This document shows, one piece after another, positions 1 through 11,740 of a stretch of 64,000 bases of DNA. Both the position numbers and the translations under genes were made by a program. The stretch's first letter is position 1. Each line of letters begins with the position of its first letter. The notes below the pieces were generated by a model, which worked only from the letters and a program-made list of their open reading frames with translations, searched no databases and had not been told where the DNA came from. Source of the DNA: Haliclystus octoradiatus (Eukaryota; Cnidaria; Staurozoa; Stauromedusae; Haliclystidae); contig OU744453.1 of assembly GCA_916610825.1 (NCBI GenBank), positions 8,035,845 through 8,099,844 of the forward strand, in the 5' to 3' direction.

Positions 1-90
1 AAATGTGATTAAAATAGAATAGAAATATGTAGAATAATGAGCAAATTTAAATAAGAAATGAACGATGTAATAAACTATATGAACAATATT

Positions 91-416
91 CCGGGGGGGA
101 ACTTCCATTGCGCTTCGATGGGGTCGTTCAAATGGAACTTTGGCAGAATGACCATAAAAATTTTCTTCATGATGAAAAAGATACCCCAAATATATATTTA
201 TGAATGACAGATTTAACCAAAACAAAGTGAAAAAAAGAAAAATTCATAGACAGAATTTATTTTGCAGAATGAAAAAATTGCAAAAGCGTCAAAAGGATAC
301 CTCAAAAACTTTTCATGACTAAGTATACCCTAAATTTTTTTATGCATTTTGAAAAAGGTACCCTTTAATATTTGAACGTCCCCGTATACCAAAAGCATGG
401 AAGTTACCCCTGAGGG
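91..416. mobile_element. hAT-type MITE with 8-bp target duplication
   Basis: The ends are inverted copies of each other over about 45 bp (CC-G-rich start, then AACTTCCAT, then a GTTCAAAT block). The element is flanked by the perfect 8-bp direct repeat ACAATATT (83-90 and 417-424), the duplication size typical of hAT transposons. No coding capacity. The element at 28813-29085 has related ends, and 6193-6240 looks like a decayed end of the same family. Confidence 0.75.
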
Positions 417-424
417 ACAATATT

Positions 425-1132
425 AGATAGAACGATATGAACAATATCGCTACTTAACTGATATTATCTAAATTAATTGCAATTCAAACTAAGTTATTTC
501 TGTTATCCTGCTCAAGTGCAATTCCTTTAAAATGTCTTTTCAAGTTTTTGATACATTTTGAATGTCCAATCGTGCCTAATCTTATTTCTGTCGACAGATA
601 ATTAACACTTAGTCCATAATACGTAAAGGCACATGCGTTAAAAATGTTTAATTTTGTTGTCGAACTACATTCGGTGCTTGATTGACGCCACTAACTTGAT
701 CGAGTTTATCGTACGTTCTGCCCATTTGTTTGCCCGCAAAGCATTATGCGATCGCCTTCTGTCTAAGCAACTGTAGTGGATATTCCTATTGTTTATCATA
801 ATGTATTTCCTCTGTTAACGGTAAAGCTTCCGTTTGTAATCAAGTAAATCTTTGCGACAACATCTCCATTAGAAAAGCTGGCCCAACGTCATAGAGGCTC
901 TGTTTATCAACCGTCAATTTAATCCTTCATTCATCCTCTCCCTGTTGGTGGCCAGCTACAGTTACTATTATATCAAATATATCTATATCAGAATCTCCTA
1001 TGTATGCGTGTGGTAATTTATCAATACATCGACTCGTTCCACCCGCTACACGACAAGAAGATGATGATGGAAAAAGTCACTGTTTTCCTTCATCATAGAA
1101 TAGACTAAATATTCTTATGAAACCACCAGTCA
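425..1132. other. no recognised feature
   Basis: AT-rich sequence. I see no open frame with family resemblance, no RNA gene and no repeat that recurs in this window. Confidence 0.5.
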
Positions 1133-3840
1133 ATGAGAGACATATTATTCAGTTTTTTAGTTTTCAATCTTGGTCGGTGTAAAACTAGGCTTGTCTTGAA
1201 AACGGTTTTTATCCACTGCGAAAACGCCAAAAATAATAGAAGGTATGAAGCCGAATTAGGGTCAAAATTCGATTCAGATGTTGATGATGTGTCTCACATG
1301 GCGACGATGTGTTTCACATGACGATGATGTGTTTTCGCATGGTGATGATGTATACTCCTGAATTGATGTTGTAAAGTAGCCTGCGCGAAGACCTTATTTA
1401 ATATGGGATCAAAATCTAACTTCCTCGCTCGTCCCCTCGAACTCTAGCAACGAAATGGCATTATTTGGCACGCTGTTGGACGTTTTAAATAAAATAAAAG
1501 TGGAAAGTATTTAGCTAACATTATTATCTACACCACTTTGTCACTATTTTCTTTTCAATGATTTTTATAATTGGCATGCTGCTTGCCTAGACAGTGATAC
1601 ACATACACGGGCAACAAACATGGCCAAAATCCCTTCGAAAATGCTAAAAACAAACCTGAGTAACTGTAGAAATGTTTGCTTTCATTTTTATTACGATGAT
1701 CTTTTAGCTGGTGGACGTTGATTGAAGCTTTTTGCCAGTGTCTAGGCAATCAGCATGTATTAAGAACCTTATCAAAACTATTTTGTAGAATCGTTTGGAA
1801 CGATTTGTTTAGCAATCAAGCGCGAAAGGATGCTATACGATAATATGTCAGCGATAAAATGGAAAGTAGCTAGCTATCATGATTATCGATGCCCCCTCGT
1901 TGCTACTTTCACTCTAATAATTTTAAATTCGCCAATTTTGCCTTCCGTGTTCCGCCATATTATCGTATAGCATCCTTCCATGCTTGAATGCTAAACAAAT
2001 CGTACCAAACGATCACTAATTCTCCAAAACAGTTTCGATAAGGCTCTTACATACTTATTGCTTGGACATTGGCAAAAAAACTAGTTCAGAATCTCTTCAT
2101 AAATCATAAATGCTCAAATCAGGCATACAAATCTAAACTTCAAAGTAATAAATTCGACTAAAAATGTCTTGTAACCTCTGACCTCTGTAACCTTTGTTAA
2201 ATGTTGATTGACAGTCTAGACTCCATGCTACAGACTTTTTGATTTTTTTTGAACAGTTGTCGGCGCAAAAGCAAAAACAACGGGACTGACATCCGTTGGT
2301 CAATTTACACAATGGAAGTTACAATGGTAAAGTTGGTAGACCTCAATCAACTTGCATCTTGCACCAACAAAAACATTACCGTAACAAAAATGATAAGCAG
2401 CATATAAGAACCTTTATTCGAGGCAAAATTTGTCAAGTTTAAAAATTATTGAAGAGAAAATAGCAACAAAGTGGTGTCGATAATCATGATAGCTAAATAC
2501 TTTCCACTTTTATTTTATTTAAAACGTCCAACAGCGTGCCAAATAATGCCAATTCGTTGCCAGAGTTCGAGGGGACGAAAGAGGAATCTAGATTTTGATC
2601 CTGTATTAAGGTCTGCGTGCAGGCTACTTTCCAACATCGATTCATCGCCATACGAAAACACATAATCGCCATGTGAAACACATCGTCGCCATGTGAGACA
2701 CATCATCAACATCTAAGGCTATGGCTATACGGCGTTTTTTGAGCGAAAATAATGCAGGCGTATTTAATTCGAGCATTATTTACGCCTAAAATACGCCTGG
2801 AGAGCGCCTTATAGCGCACATTAAATACGCCTGTTGCATTTTAACCGGTTAAAATACCAAAATACGCCTTGGTTAGGCGTATTTAAATGCAAATACGCCT
2901 TCGACACATCTCAAATACGCCTTTGGACTATGCAGGCGAAAATGAAGGCGGATAAAACGCCGTCCTTGGTAATCCTATAATAATCCTTAATTATTCGTAA
3001 ATTATTTCAATAAAGACGGGGGTTTAGACGTTTAATTTGTCTCGTTTAGACGCAGTTGCATGGCAACAGCATAGCAACAGCATAGCAACTCTCAACGAGT
3101 ATGCCAGTGATGGCATGGAAATGATTCAATGAACAACAAATACAAATGAGCAGGGATCGAAGTACAACAAATTGTTCATTCTCTTTTATCAATAAATTAA
3201 ATTTTTATTTCATATATCATTGGAAAACATGTACTTGAAAATGCAATAATCAAATCTCAAAACATTCACATTTTGATTGTATTGTAATTAAATAAAAAAT
3301 CATAGCTCATAATTACTCAAAATGCAAACTCTTCTCGACATTATCGCAAAGCTAAGTTTGTAATTTTTGTTTCCAATGGGTATTCTTGAACAGCGTATGT
3401 TTATTGCTTCTGTACGTTGATTATTATCTTGAACATGGCTTGTAACAATCACAGAAATAGCGAACGATTTCCTTCACGACTTTCATAATTTTTGAATAAA
3501 CTTACGATATCGTATTGCCTCATGATGAAAACAAATATCTTGTCTCATGCCGTGGAGAACCACAGTTTGTTTGTGTAAAACGCACTAATCAGAAAATTTG
3601 ATTTATTTCCGCCTGTTTAGCGCGCTTCAAGTTTTCAAACATCTCGAAGGCGTATTTCGAGGCGTAAATAATGCATTAAATACGCCTGAATTATGTTCGC
3701 TCAAAATACGCCGTATAGCCATAGCCTAAATCGAATTTTGACCCTAATTCGGTTTCATAAAAGGGGTAATTTTTATTAGCACCTAAGGTGTTAATTAACT
3801 GGTACCGTGCCTATTTTGCTGCAGTTCAAATGGCACTCTA
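1133..3840. repeat. nested inverted-repeat block (repeat C)
   Basis: About 310 bp at 1233-1545 recurs inverted at 2466-2716 plus 3730-3770. It carries a run of short direct motifs (GATGATGTG, CACATGGCGACGATG) and a stretch rich in CCCCTCGA. A second, inner pair of inverted arms of about 85 bp lies at 1757-1845 and 1960-2052 (shared core GGATGCTATACGATAATATG). The right end (3780-3835) matches the terminal sequence of the Harbinger-like element at 26996-27695, and 1150-1215 matches its interior, so this looks like an older, rearranged relative. A younger MITE (2717-3726) is inserted in the inverted copy. Short ORFs here are not genes. Confidence 0.6.
2717..3726. mobile_element. PIF/Harbinger-type MITE, TSD TAA
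   Basis: Terminal inverted repeats of about 80 bp start GGCTATGGCTATACGGCGT and end with its complement, with sub-repeats of the motif AATACGCCT. Flanked by TAA (2714-2716, 3727-3729). The inverted copy of the host sequence at 1240-1300 is the unoccupied site, so the insertion point is seen directly. TIRs starting GG and a TWA target duplication are typical of PIF/Harbinger. Non-coding. Confidence 0.8.
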
Positions 3841-4479
3841 AAAGCGGCGTCTGCGCAAAAAATATCTTGCCCAAAAGAAATTGACTTTTATTTAACAACT
3901 TATAAACAATATAGCTATAGAGCAATAATTTTTAAGAAAGCATTTAACTGAGGGTTTAAAATTATTACGTCAGTGACAACATTCAAATTGCAGTGTAATT
4001 CTGACAAACATTATCTGCTTTTATAAAAATGTGACATAGCAACAGGATATCACTATAGATATCAATCTAGCTTTGTATTATGGCATGATTGTTGATTTGA
4101 TAGAAATGACTATTATTGCAACAGTAGTAGCACGATTTATACCGTGCACATGTAATTCGAAATGTCACTTAGTGCGAAAAGCGAATATCAAAATTCTTGA
4201 TTGACAGAATAATCGAACAAACCATTAGCCAACGGAAACAAACATTAGTCCAGAAAATTAGTTGTAATATTTCATTAGATGACCTTATTTCATTCGCTTC
4301 CTTGTGAGAATTATGGAGATTTTTGCAGGTATTGAATTGAAACGTAATCATATGGTTATCGCTCAATTATGGATTCATTATCACTTGTGCTCGACACTGA
4401 AATATGTCAAATTGGAAAAAACCATATGCTGTTATCTTGACTTTGCAATAACTGGTGGCAAAGATCGTTCAGCAGCCAT
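3841..4479. other. no recognised feature
   Basis: AT-rich, no supported gene or repeat. It ends at the target duplication of the next MITE. Confidence 0.5.
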
Positions 4480-4730
4480 CAGGGGTGGCACCAGGATTTC
4501 CCCGACGAGGGGGCTGGCATCCCCGGCAGGGGGCTATGCCAAATTTCCATGTTACATAGAAACAATTTGACAATAGTCTCTAATACTGGAATGGAGCTGA
4601 TTCCTATTGTTTTTAACGAAATATCTTAAAAAAATTCCCCGACAGAAAATTTAGTTTTCCACGACAGGGGGGCTGAGCATCCCCGACGGGAGGGCTGTAG
4701 CCCCCCTGTCCCCCTCTGGTGCCACCCCTG
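4480..4730. mobile_element. hAT-type MITE, 251 bp
   Basis: Starts CAGGGGTGGCACCAGG and ends with a near-perfect complement (CTCTGGTGCCACCCCTG), which is the classic CAGGGG hAT terminus. Flanking 8-mers GCAGCCAT (4472-4479) and GCTGCCAT (4731-4738) match at 7 of 8 positions. The internal arms (CCCCGACGAGGGGGCTGGCATCCCC type) make it nearly a full palindrome. Confidence 0.85.
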
Positions 4731-4893
4731 GCTGCCATGAAAAAATACCACTGCGAGCCAATGTAATGAAATATTATCAAAATTTGCATAAAACCCAACC
4801 CATATTGTTTTACAATAGCAATGATATTCATTCCATTTTATTCACATATAATTGAAAATAATTGTAATTCTTGAATAAATGCAAATATATTAC

Positions 4894-4918
4894 CTGATAA
4901 ATCGAAGGCATGAACCAT
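4894..4918 (-). CDS. 25-nt microexon (exon 2) of PAN-domain gene A
   Basis: On the minus strand the segment is bounded by a strong acceptor (pyrimidine tract then TTTGTAG) and a donor CAG|GTAATA. Length and both splice sites match the segment at 12382-12406, and most bases agree, yet flanking intron sequence soon diverges. Read in phase 0 it gives eight codons (Met-Val-His-Ala-Phe-Asp-Leu-Ser) plus one base, so it converts phase 0 (end of exon 1) to phase 1 (start of the last exon seen at 18522 and 28697). No matching last exon is visible between 1 and 4893, so it lies beyond the left edge or is lost. Confidence 0.65.
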
Positions 4919-5521
4919 CTACAAAGATAACAAACCACAAAGATATTAGATTCGAAATCAAATGATATAGCATATCGAGACATAGAATTGGGGCAAGCTG
5001 GTACAAAACATTTCTAACTTTCACCAGACTAGCCAAACTAAATTTCATTTCTTTGTAACTCGCCAGCTGCTTGACCTTGATTCGTATTAGCTGGTGAATG
5101 AATCCACGATAACATCGATGGACGGAAAAATGGATGACCAATCTGCTAGGAAATTTTTCCCTTAATAATTCTGTAAATCGAATAACGCACATTGCTATCC
5201 TATAGATACACACCTTATCCACGAATTAGAACTAAAACAATTCAATCAATTGAATTAGAAGATTTTTGCTTCCATAAATTTAAAAATTCACAACGATTAT
5301 TAAAATTAAAATTTGTTTGAGAGTTCAAAATTTAAATAAAAATACTCAATCAAATGCATATTTCTAAAACAAACATTACAAACAAGCAAATAAGATAATG
5401 TTCTGGTTTGACTGGTGTCTCCATTATCACAACAGGATTCCAAAACAACATTGTTCTGCTGCCACATAATTATTCAAAATATAATCTATTCATGAATAAA
5501 TAACTTGATAAATCAACTTAC

Positions 5522-5866
5522 AGGCATGATAATAATTGAATCCATTTGTGAGTCAATAACCAATTTTGTTCTGAAAATAAGCTCGTTATACAATAAGCAA
5601 TTATTGCCAACTGTAATAAACTTCTTGAATGTAACTCCTTTACAAAAAGGCTCGTTACTGCATTTTTCTCCACAAAAAAAAATATTATCCACACGTACAA
5701 TCCTCATCGCCTTAGAGGAATTAATGTAATGATTTGCAAAGTAATGACCTTTAGGATTTTCAACCAAATATGGACATCTTGGACCAATAAATTCCAAACA
5801 ATAAAATGGTAAGGTCACAGTAATAAATATTAAGATAAACTTTATGAATTGGCTTGTGATCTTCAT
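5522..5866 (-). CDS. secreted PAN/Apple-domain protein, gene A exon 1
   Basis: Encodes 115 codons from an ATG at 5866. Residues about 1-25 form a hydrophobic signal peptide. The rest follows a PAN/Apple-like pattern with an early Cys, a C-x3-C-x5-C cluster and a late Cys, with the shared motifs KGHYFA, HYINSS, PFCKGVTF and NNCLLY. The open frame runs on only two codons past CCT|GTAAGT, a good donor, so the coding exon ends in phase 0 at 5522. It pairs with the microexon at 4894-4918. PAN domains bind proteins or carbohydrates outside the cell; the ligand here cannot be inferred. Gene A points away from its paralogue at 8756, with a dead copy between. Identity to the 8756 exon is high enough to call recent duplication. 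Confidence 0.75.
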
Positions 5867-7387
5867 GTTTCAACCTTTCGACAATGTAAAGTCTGTAAGC
5901 TTTAAATAAACCATGTACACAAACTTTGAAAATAGTGGAATACCAAAAGCCTCCCTATTTCCTGTTTATTATATTATTTATTCATTGTATGACGTGCGTT
6001 TTCCCATTTATTGCATTGTAATCCATAAGATTTCGATGTAGATTCCTGATTGTAAATATGATAACCTGTTCATTACTCGTTAACATATATAGAGAGCAGG
6101 TATGTGTTTATCTGTTATGCTATTACTTATCTCATGAGCCTTTATATTGATTTATATTCATGCTTGGAAATCGTATCTTTAGGCACCATACACGCGGTAG
6201 GGGACTTCTATACATCGGCTGCTCGGGGATGTGCCATTTTAAAAGTTTTCTTTTCTAGATTCTTGTGAAATTTTAAGATATCTATTATCTATTTTGAGGT
6301 TTTTCTTTGTTTTGTTAGTAAAAACACGAAATTTTTGGGTCGTCATTTTCACTTGCTGTGAAAATTTACGGTTTTCCTCTATTTTGAAAATTATTATCCC
6401 CGGAGGCTTCATATTTCTAGCACATCACCCACACTAGGCATTATTTGACTATACTATTTCCGATCAAAAGGCAGTGAGTGAGCCTTAATTCGGGGAAGTT
6501 TTCACTACACTTCTCGATTTGCACACTTTTCAGGTGCTGCCGAGTTGTAAGTGAAACCAGAAAGCCTGATTTATTTTCTTTGAAACGCAAGCAATAAATT
6601 ACAGAGCTTAAATGTTATAATAATCATTCTTAAATTAAGTAATTATTTCAAAAATACACCTTTTTAAAACTACTTAAAATCGCAGTTTTGAGCTGCACTA
6701 GCTTAGTTCTAATTATAATATCTTGGTAATAATAATAATTAATAATTTCACAATTTATATATAGCACTCGTTACATTTGGATTGATCAAAAATGCTTTAC
6801 AAACAAATGTACAAAGTTATATAGTTTATAGTTCGTTCAGAGAGAGAGAGAGAGAGAGACAGCAACTGATATGGCAGTCTTCGTTAGCGATAGATCATCT
6901 CAATTATAGTGTTTATGAATAATAGTTGAGAATTGAGTCGAGGACTGAGTAGAAGAAAGAAATGTAGAAGTGAAGAAAAGTGAGCAGATACGATGAAACA
7001 TAAAAAACAATGATAAGCATTGAACAATAGCACTCTTTTGCCAAATTTTCACAAATCCAATCAAATTTATATTGCGCTGTTTTTTGCTTATCTGTTTCTT
7101 ACTTTCGTTTGCATCTAGTATATCTTAGCCAATTAGAATCGGGTAACCTTTTTCATGTATATTATCAGGTCTAATAACTGCTGCTTGATCACAATCTTGT
7201 CAAAGATCTTGTCACGTCAAAAATTTATGCATCATTTAAGTTCTTTAATTCCTTCATTCATTAATTAATTCATTAATGTTCTTTTTACAAAATGATAGCT
7301 TGAATTTCATTGAAAAATATAAATTTTTGGCTTAGCATTCAAAAGGCCGCTATTGTGCTAATCATCAGATTAGCTTGTCTGGTGCTA
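5867..7387. other. intergenic, with relic MITE end and (GA)n
   Basis: 6193-6240 resembles the left end of the hAT-type MITE at 28813 (shared pieces TAGGGGACTTC, CGGCTGCTCGGGGATGTGCCA). A short (GA)n microsatellite lies at about 6840-6858. Nothing else is supported. Confidence 0.45.
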
Positions 7388-7540
7388 TGAGTATTTTCCG
7401 TTTTACCAATGAATATTTGTGTAGAGAAAAATGCACTAAAACGTCTTATCGTAAAGGAGTTACATTCCTAAAATATATTTGAGCTGGTAATGATTGCTTA
7501 TTACATAGCGAGCTACTTTTTAAAACAAATTGAGTGGCCC
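7388..7540 (+). pseudogene. dead PAN-domain exon 1 fragment
   Basis: In frame from 7388 this encodes a decayed match to the second half of the PAN exon: FRFTNEYLCREKC, KGVTFLKYI, then a stop, GNDCLLHSELLFKTN, then another stop. The start, signal peptide and third cluster Cys are lost. It sits between gene A (minus) and gene B (plus). Confidence 0.75.
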
Positions 7541-8755
7541 TCCTCAGACGTATCAAAGCATATCCTATCTGTAAGTTGAAAATATAATTAATTAAATTTT
7601 CCTCATGAATTATTTTTGTGTCAATGAATGTATCGCAAAACAAGACTGACTAACTGGTTATAATTGAAACTTCAACAACCTCTTAATGAGTTCATGATAC
7701 GTTGTTTAATTGCATTGCTTCTCTTAACGTATCAATAAAAGTGCTCCATGCTAGATATAAAAAGGTTGATTCAAAGATTACGATTTTAATCCGTTGCTCT
7801 GTTGCAAGGACGCTTTAGAGGCGGTTTGTTCAAAATGAAAATTGTACATGTTTCATCACAGTTATACATATCATACTAAAAGCGTATCATCGCATATCTA
7901 TTGAGGTTTACGAAAACAAAATCTATTAACAATACACTAAAACATAATTCAATAAAGTCATTCAAAGACTATTTACATTCACAGTTGTTACTGATAGTTG
8001 CATGCTTATTGGGAAGATTTGAGTATACGTGCAGGCTTTTGCGAGCTAATTGTGATAATAATCTAATTTAAACTATTCTTTATGCTAAAAATATTCAAAA
8101 TTTCTAGGGTAGGAAAGTAACTTGACAGACATTATATATTCATATGTAATTTGATTCAATCACTGTCTACATTATGTTGGTGGAAAAGATCCTTGAAATT
8201 CCTACTGCAGATAGAGCGAAAAATGAGTAAATAAAAACAAATTCAATTCAAGCATTCTGACTGTTTGATCTACAGACAACTTTCAAGCCATTTCAAATAC
8301 TGTTTTTATTTTCCATTGCTAGCCATAAATTGTACTATGCTTAATTACTCGACCACAGATACTGGTCATTAAAACCACTCCCATATGCATGCGTCATAAA
8401 GCCGTGCACAGAATACAAAATATCGTGGTCGCAAACTGCTTCAAACAATTTGAATAAACGGAAAGAAGTTAAACAGAAAAATTTAAAACTTACAACTATC
8501 AAAACGAGTTTAAACATTTTACAACAACAATAATACAACCATATTGGAAAATTAACTTTGACACAACATATTCAGTTTTGAATAATTTAGTCATATACTA
8601 TGTTAACAATGTAGGTCTCAAAACGTCAATATTATCTATTACAATACAATGAATGGAGACAGGTATATGTCAATAAACTGGACGAGAGGCTTATCAATGT
8701 CCTTTAAAACTAATTAACAATTACCTCCAATGTTTCATTATCGGAAGAACGAAAC
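7541..8755. promoter_or_regulatory. upstream region of PAN gene B, no clear motifs
   Basis: No gene or window-level repeat. It must contain the promoter of gene B if transcription starts near the exon-1 ATG, but I see no convincing TATA or initiator. Confidence 0.3.
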
Positions 8756-9088
8756 ATGAAGAAAACGAAGCAATCAATGATGTTCATTTTAACACTTTTT
8801 ATGATGAACTTGCAATTAGATTTAATTGGAGGATGTGAATATTCGGTTGAAAATGCAAAAGGTCATTATTTTGCTGATCATTACATTAACTCGTCTAACA
8901 CAATGGATATTTTTCGTACTGCCAATATTTATTTGTGCCGAGAAAAATGCACGAGAGAGCCTTTTTGTAAAGGGGTTACATTCGAAAAATTTAATGCACT
9001 TGGCAATAATTGCTTATTGTATGACCAGCTGATTTTCAAAAGAAAATTATTATTCAACTCAAAAATGGATTCAGTTATTATCCTGCCG
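8756..9088 (+). CDS. secreted PAN/Apple-domain protein, gene B exon 1
   Basis: 111 codons from ATG 8756 to donor CCG|GTAAGT at 9088/9089 (phase 0). Residues 1-24 are a hydrophobic signal peptide ending near a Gly-Gly. The mature part has five Cys in the family pattern: one early, LCREKC, PFCKG and NNCLL. The read-through past the donor adds eight unconserved codons and a stop, supporting the splice. Proposed gene model: this exon, microexon 12382-12406, last exon 18522-18949. That would give about 261 residues: signal peptide, PAN-like module, short linker, 4-Cys module; extracellular. A Penelope-like element, a palindromic MITE and a hAT element sit in intron 1. Confidence 0.78.
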
Positions 9089-9494
9089 GTAAGTTCAATT
9101 TATTTAATCTACTAGAACGTTGTAATGAATTTGAATGATTAAAGAAATCCCGATGTTGCTTAAGGTTTTTTGTTTGTCATGAGTTTATTAAGAAATGATC
9201 ATTTAATTGATATTTTTAATTAATTTTAAATCCTTATCACATAAATTTTCATTTACATGCTACCAAATAACCCGTGGTGCGATATTGTATAAATGTTTAT
9301 GTCCTAAACGCATAACAAAATTTTCATACCCTGGGTTTAATTTTCTTAAATTAATCGTCATCTCCCAGGAATGTCCTTGATTCTTATATACTTAATCAAA
9401 GACAACAAAGCCAAGCTCTAATTCTCCGCATTGGAGTTTCTATATGTTCAAGGATCAGTTATAATGTATAAAGTAATATGTATAACATTTATAT

Positions 9495-9671
9495 TAATAA
9501 ATAAAATGAGTAAAAAAAAACATGCTGTTCTCGCTACTCTGAGTTCCACGCCATACGGTGATATATGTTTTTTTGCAAATAATAAAATCTCTACTATGAT
9601 CACCGTATGGCGTGAAACTCGTAGTAGCGAGAACAGTATGTCCCTTTTTTGACTCATTTTATTTATTTATT
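9495..9671. mobile_element. palindromic MITE, about 175 bp
   Basis: Two arms of about 65 bp are inverted copies (ATAAAATGAGT, then TGTTCTCGCTACT, then CCACGCCATACGGTGA and complements) around a loop of about 40 bp. It lies in intron 1 of gene B. Both short ORFs across it come from the palindrome. The target duplication is unclear because both flanks are A/T runs. Confidence 0.7.
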
Positions 9672-9878
9672 TAAAGCTCTGATACTTATCATTGAGCACT
9701 ATACCTACATAAGTGTGGACAACTTTACATTATTTATCTAACATTCATATATATTATAATATATATAATGTAATAATAATGATGATATGGTATCTAACAG
9801 CAGTTGATATAGTGCTCGATGTCATTTGACAGAGCGTGAATAATAATAATAATGGAGTCAAAGACTACGCATTCATTT

Positions 9879-9921
9879 TCTGTAACTTAAAGTTTCTGGC
9901 TTTATGCGATCATCAGACAGA
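9879..9921 (-). ncRNA. hammerhead ribozyme motif, left arm (weakened)
   Basis: Minus strand: stem I UCUGU with ACAGA, core CUGAUGA, GAAA, stem III ACU with AGU. Stem II carries substitutions relative to the right arm (GCCA instead of UCGA), leaving one C-C mismatch, so activity is doubtful. Confidence 0.6.
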
Positions 9922-9957
9922 TACTATTAATGAAAAATATATACCAGTTACTCTTAT

Positions 9958-10398
9958 TTGACAATAGTGAGAAAAAATTTGAAAAAAGAGAAAAACTATT
10001 GTTATACTTACAAAAGTCTAATTTACAACGCCAACGTCTCAACACCGAACAATCCAGAAGGAAAAAACTACACCGGCCTCACGGAAGGAACATTTAAAAC
10101 ACGTTATACGCAGCACATATCGACCTTCAAACACAGCAACTTATCATCAAGTACGCAATTGTCAAAGTATATATGGGATCTCAAAAACAAAGACATAGAC
10201 TACACGATTAAATGGTCATCTCTGGCAACCGGCAGACCTTATAATAATATGTCAAAAAAGTGTCACCTATGTTTAGTGGAAAAATTCCACATCATCTGCT
10301 CAAAAGAAGCCATATTAAATAAAAAATCTGAACTCATATCAAAATGTAGGCATGAAAATAAATATTATTTATCTAATTTCAAAGAAACAAAAACGTAG
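9958..10398 (+). CDS. GIY-YIG endonuclease remnant of Penelope-like element
   Basis: Family-like motifs in order: LIYNANV, a YTGLTEGTFKTR block, QHISTF, TQLSKYIWDLK, IKWSSLA, KKCHLCLVEKFHII, LNKKSELISKCRH and NKYYL. The GIY-YIG nuclease at the C-terminus of these elements nicks target DNA for priming. No reverse transcriptase lies upstream, so it is a 5'-truncated, probably inactive copy. The first ~18 codons lie within the inverted arm and the ATG is probably not a native start. Confidence 0.75.
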   Translation: MTIVRKNLKKEKNYCYTYKSLIYNANVSTPNNPEGKNYTGLTEGTFKTRYTQHISTFKHSNLSSSTQLSKYIWDLKNKDIDYTIKWSSLATGRPYNNMSKKCHLCLVEKFHIICSKEAILNKKSELISKCRHENKYYLSNFKETKT

Positions 10399-10570
10399 CC
10401 TTATAACAGCGCCATTTAATTAAGGAAACTAATAACAATACATAACAATATAACTTAGTAATTGTAAAGATAAAACCATTGTAAGTATAACAATAGTTTT
10501 TCTCTTTTTTCAAATTTTTTCTCACTATTGTCAAATAAGAGTAACTGGTATATATTTTTCATTAATAGTA

Positions 10571-10613
10571 TCTGTCTGATGATCGCATAAATCGAGAAAC
10601 TTTAAGTTACAGA
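10571..10613 (+). ncRNA. hammerhead ribozyme motif, right arm
   Basis: Plus strand in order: stem I UCUGU (10571-10575), core CUGAUGA (10576-10582), stem II UCG/CGA around a 7-nt loop, GAAA (10596-10599), stem III ACU/AGU, cleavage-site triplet GUU (expected cut after 10608), closing stem I ACAGA (10609-10613). All invariant core bases are present; stem II is short and starts with U-A rather than the usual G-C. Confidence 0.75.
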
Positions 10614-10838
10614 AAATGAATGCGTAGTCTTTGACTCCATTATTATTATTATTATAATATATAACATTTTTGGAATGTTCATACAATTTGAATTTTTAAA
10701 AAGTAGGTTTTTGAATCCAAATGTCAATAAAACATGCAAAATTGTGATAATGCCTCGCTTCCTAAATACATGATAATATTAAATTTTTTTAAAATTAATG
10801 ATATTCAGATACTATATACACAAGGTATGAAACTGCGT

Positions 10839-11740
10839 CAAGGGCGGATCCAGCCGAAAATCTGAGGGGTGCAAGAATTCAGTTTTATAGGGGCGAAGCC
10901 CCGTCCAATCAGGGGTCCTTTCAAATTGGACTTTCAAATAGCTACAAAAATATGGTCCTGCTAGTTATTCCAATTTACAGTGACAGAAAAATATGTAACC
11001 AAGAAAAAGAAGCATACATTCATTCAAGTTAAATATATCAGCATTTTCAAGAAAATAGCAAATATAAATTTAAACAATGTAGCCCGGAGAGAGAAGAACT
11101 TTTGCCATGTTTAGTATTTCCGGAGTTTGGACAATGATGCCTCTCGAATCATCATATCCAGATAAGTTTCCACCAACTTTGAGATGACCTTATGAGTTTG
11201 CGAGTTTGCGAACTGACGATGCAAACTGCAACTCTGTAAATTGACAAATTTCTACATCGCTCAAATGAAATAATACCTTGAAGTCAAAGAATCTCCTTGG
11301 AGTATATGTTTTGTAACTGCTTCAGGTTTATTAAATGTTTATCTTGAGAAAGATCACCATTTAAATGTTTTTAACTTCCAACAATGATTATAAATTTAAT
11401 CCTTCGCTAACTGCCATTGTGATTAAGTTAACAAAAGGAGGCTAAATGACGATGACCGATTCCAGGGTTTGAAAATAACAAAAAGAGAAAAGAAAGTAAA
11501 AGCAGGACAGTAAACAAGACAAGCTTTGTTATTCACGAGTGCTGAGGAGGGAACTATGTCAGGAATGTGAGATAAATACGATTATTACAATCGTACTGCT
11601 AGTTCCAATCTGCTACGAAAAATATGACATACCCAAGATGAAATTTCATTTACAAGTCGTTTTCATCCGCGGGGACATCAAATAGTTTAAAACTAAGACG
11701 GGTGCGCTTACCCCTGTTACGCCCCCTGGATCCACTCCTG
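10839..11740. mobile_element. hAT-like non-autonomous element, 0.9 kb
   Basis: Left end CAAGGGCGGATCCAGCC, right end complement of CAGGAGTGGATCCAGG; flanks AACTGCGT and AACTGCAC agree at 6 of 8. No transposase frame. Similar ends start at 14969 and (reverse) near 45317, so this is a family. It lies in intron 1 of gene B. Confidence 0.6.

Larger units (their letters stand above)
9836..10654 (+). mobile_element. Penelope-like element fragment with inverted ~177-bp arms
   Basis: The outer parts 9836-10013 and 10479-10654 are inverted copies with few differences. The centre holds a GIY-YIG endonuclease remnant (next entry). Each arm contains a hammerhead ribozyme motif. Penelope-like elements are known to carry terminal repeats, direct or inverted, with hammerhead ribozymes, so the architecture fits a truncated copy keeping only the 3' endonuclease part. 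It is inserted in intron 1 of PAN gene B. Confidence 0.8.

Noticed and set aside
4890..5222. 110-codon minus ORF as a gene
   Set aside because: It only contains the real 25-nt microexon in a different frame; the rest is intron.
7340..7375. hammerhead core CTGATGAT on the minus strand
   Set aside because: No GAAA at the right distance and no stem I or stem III partners.
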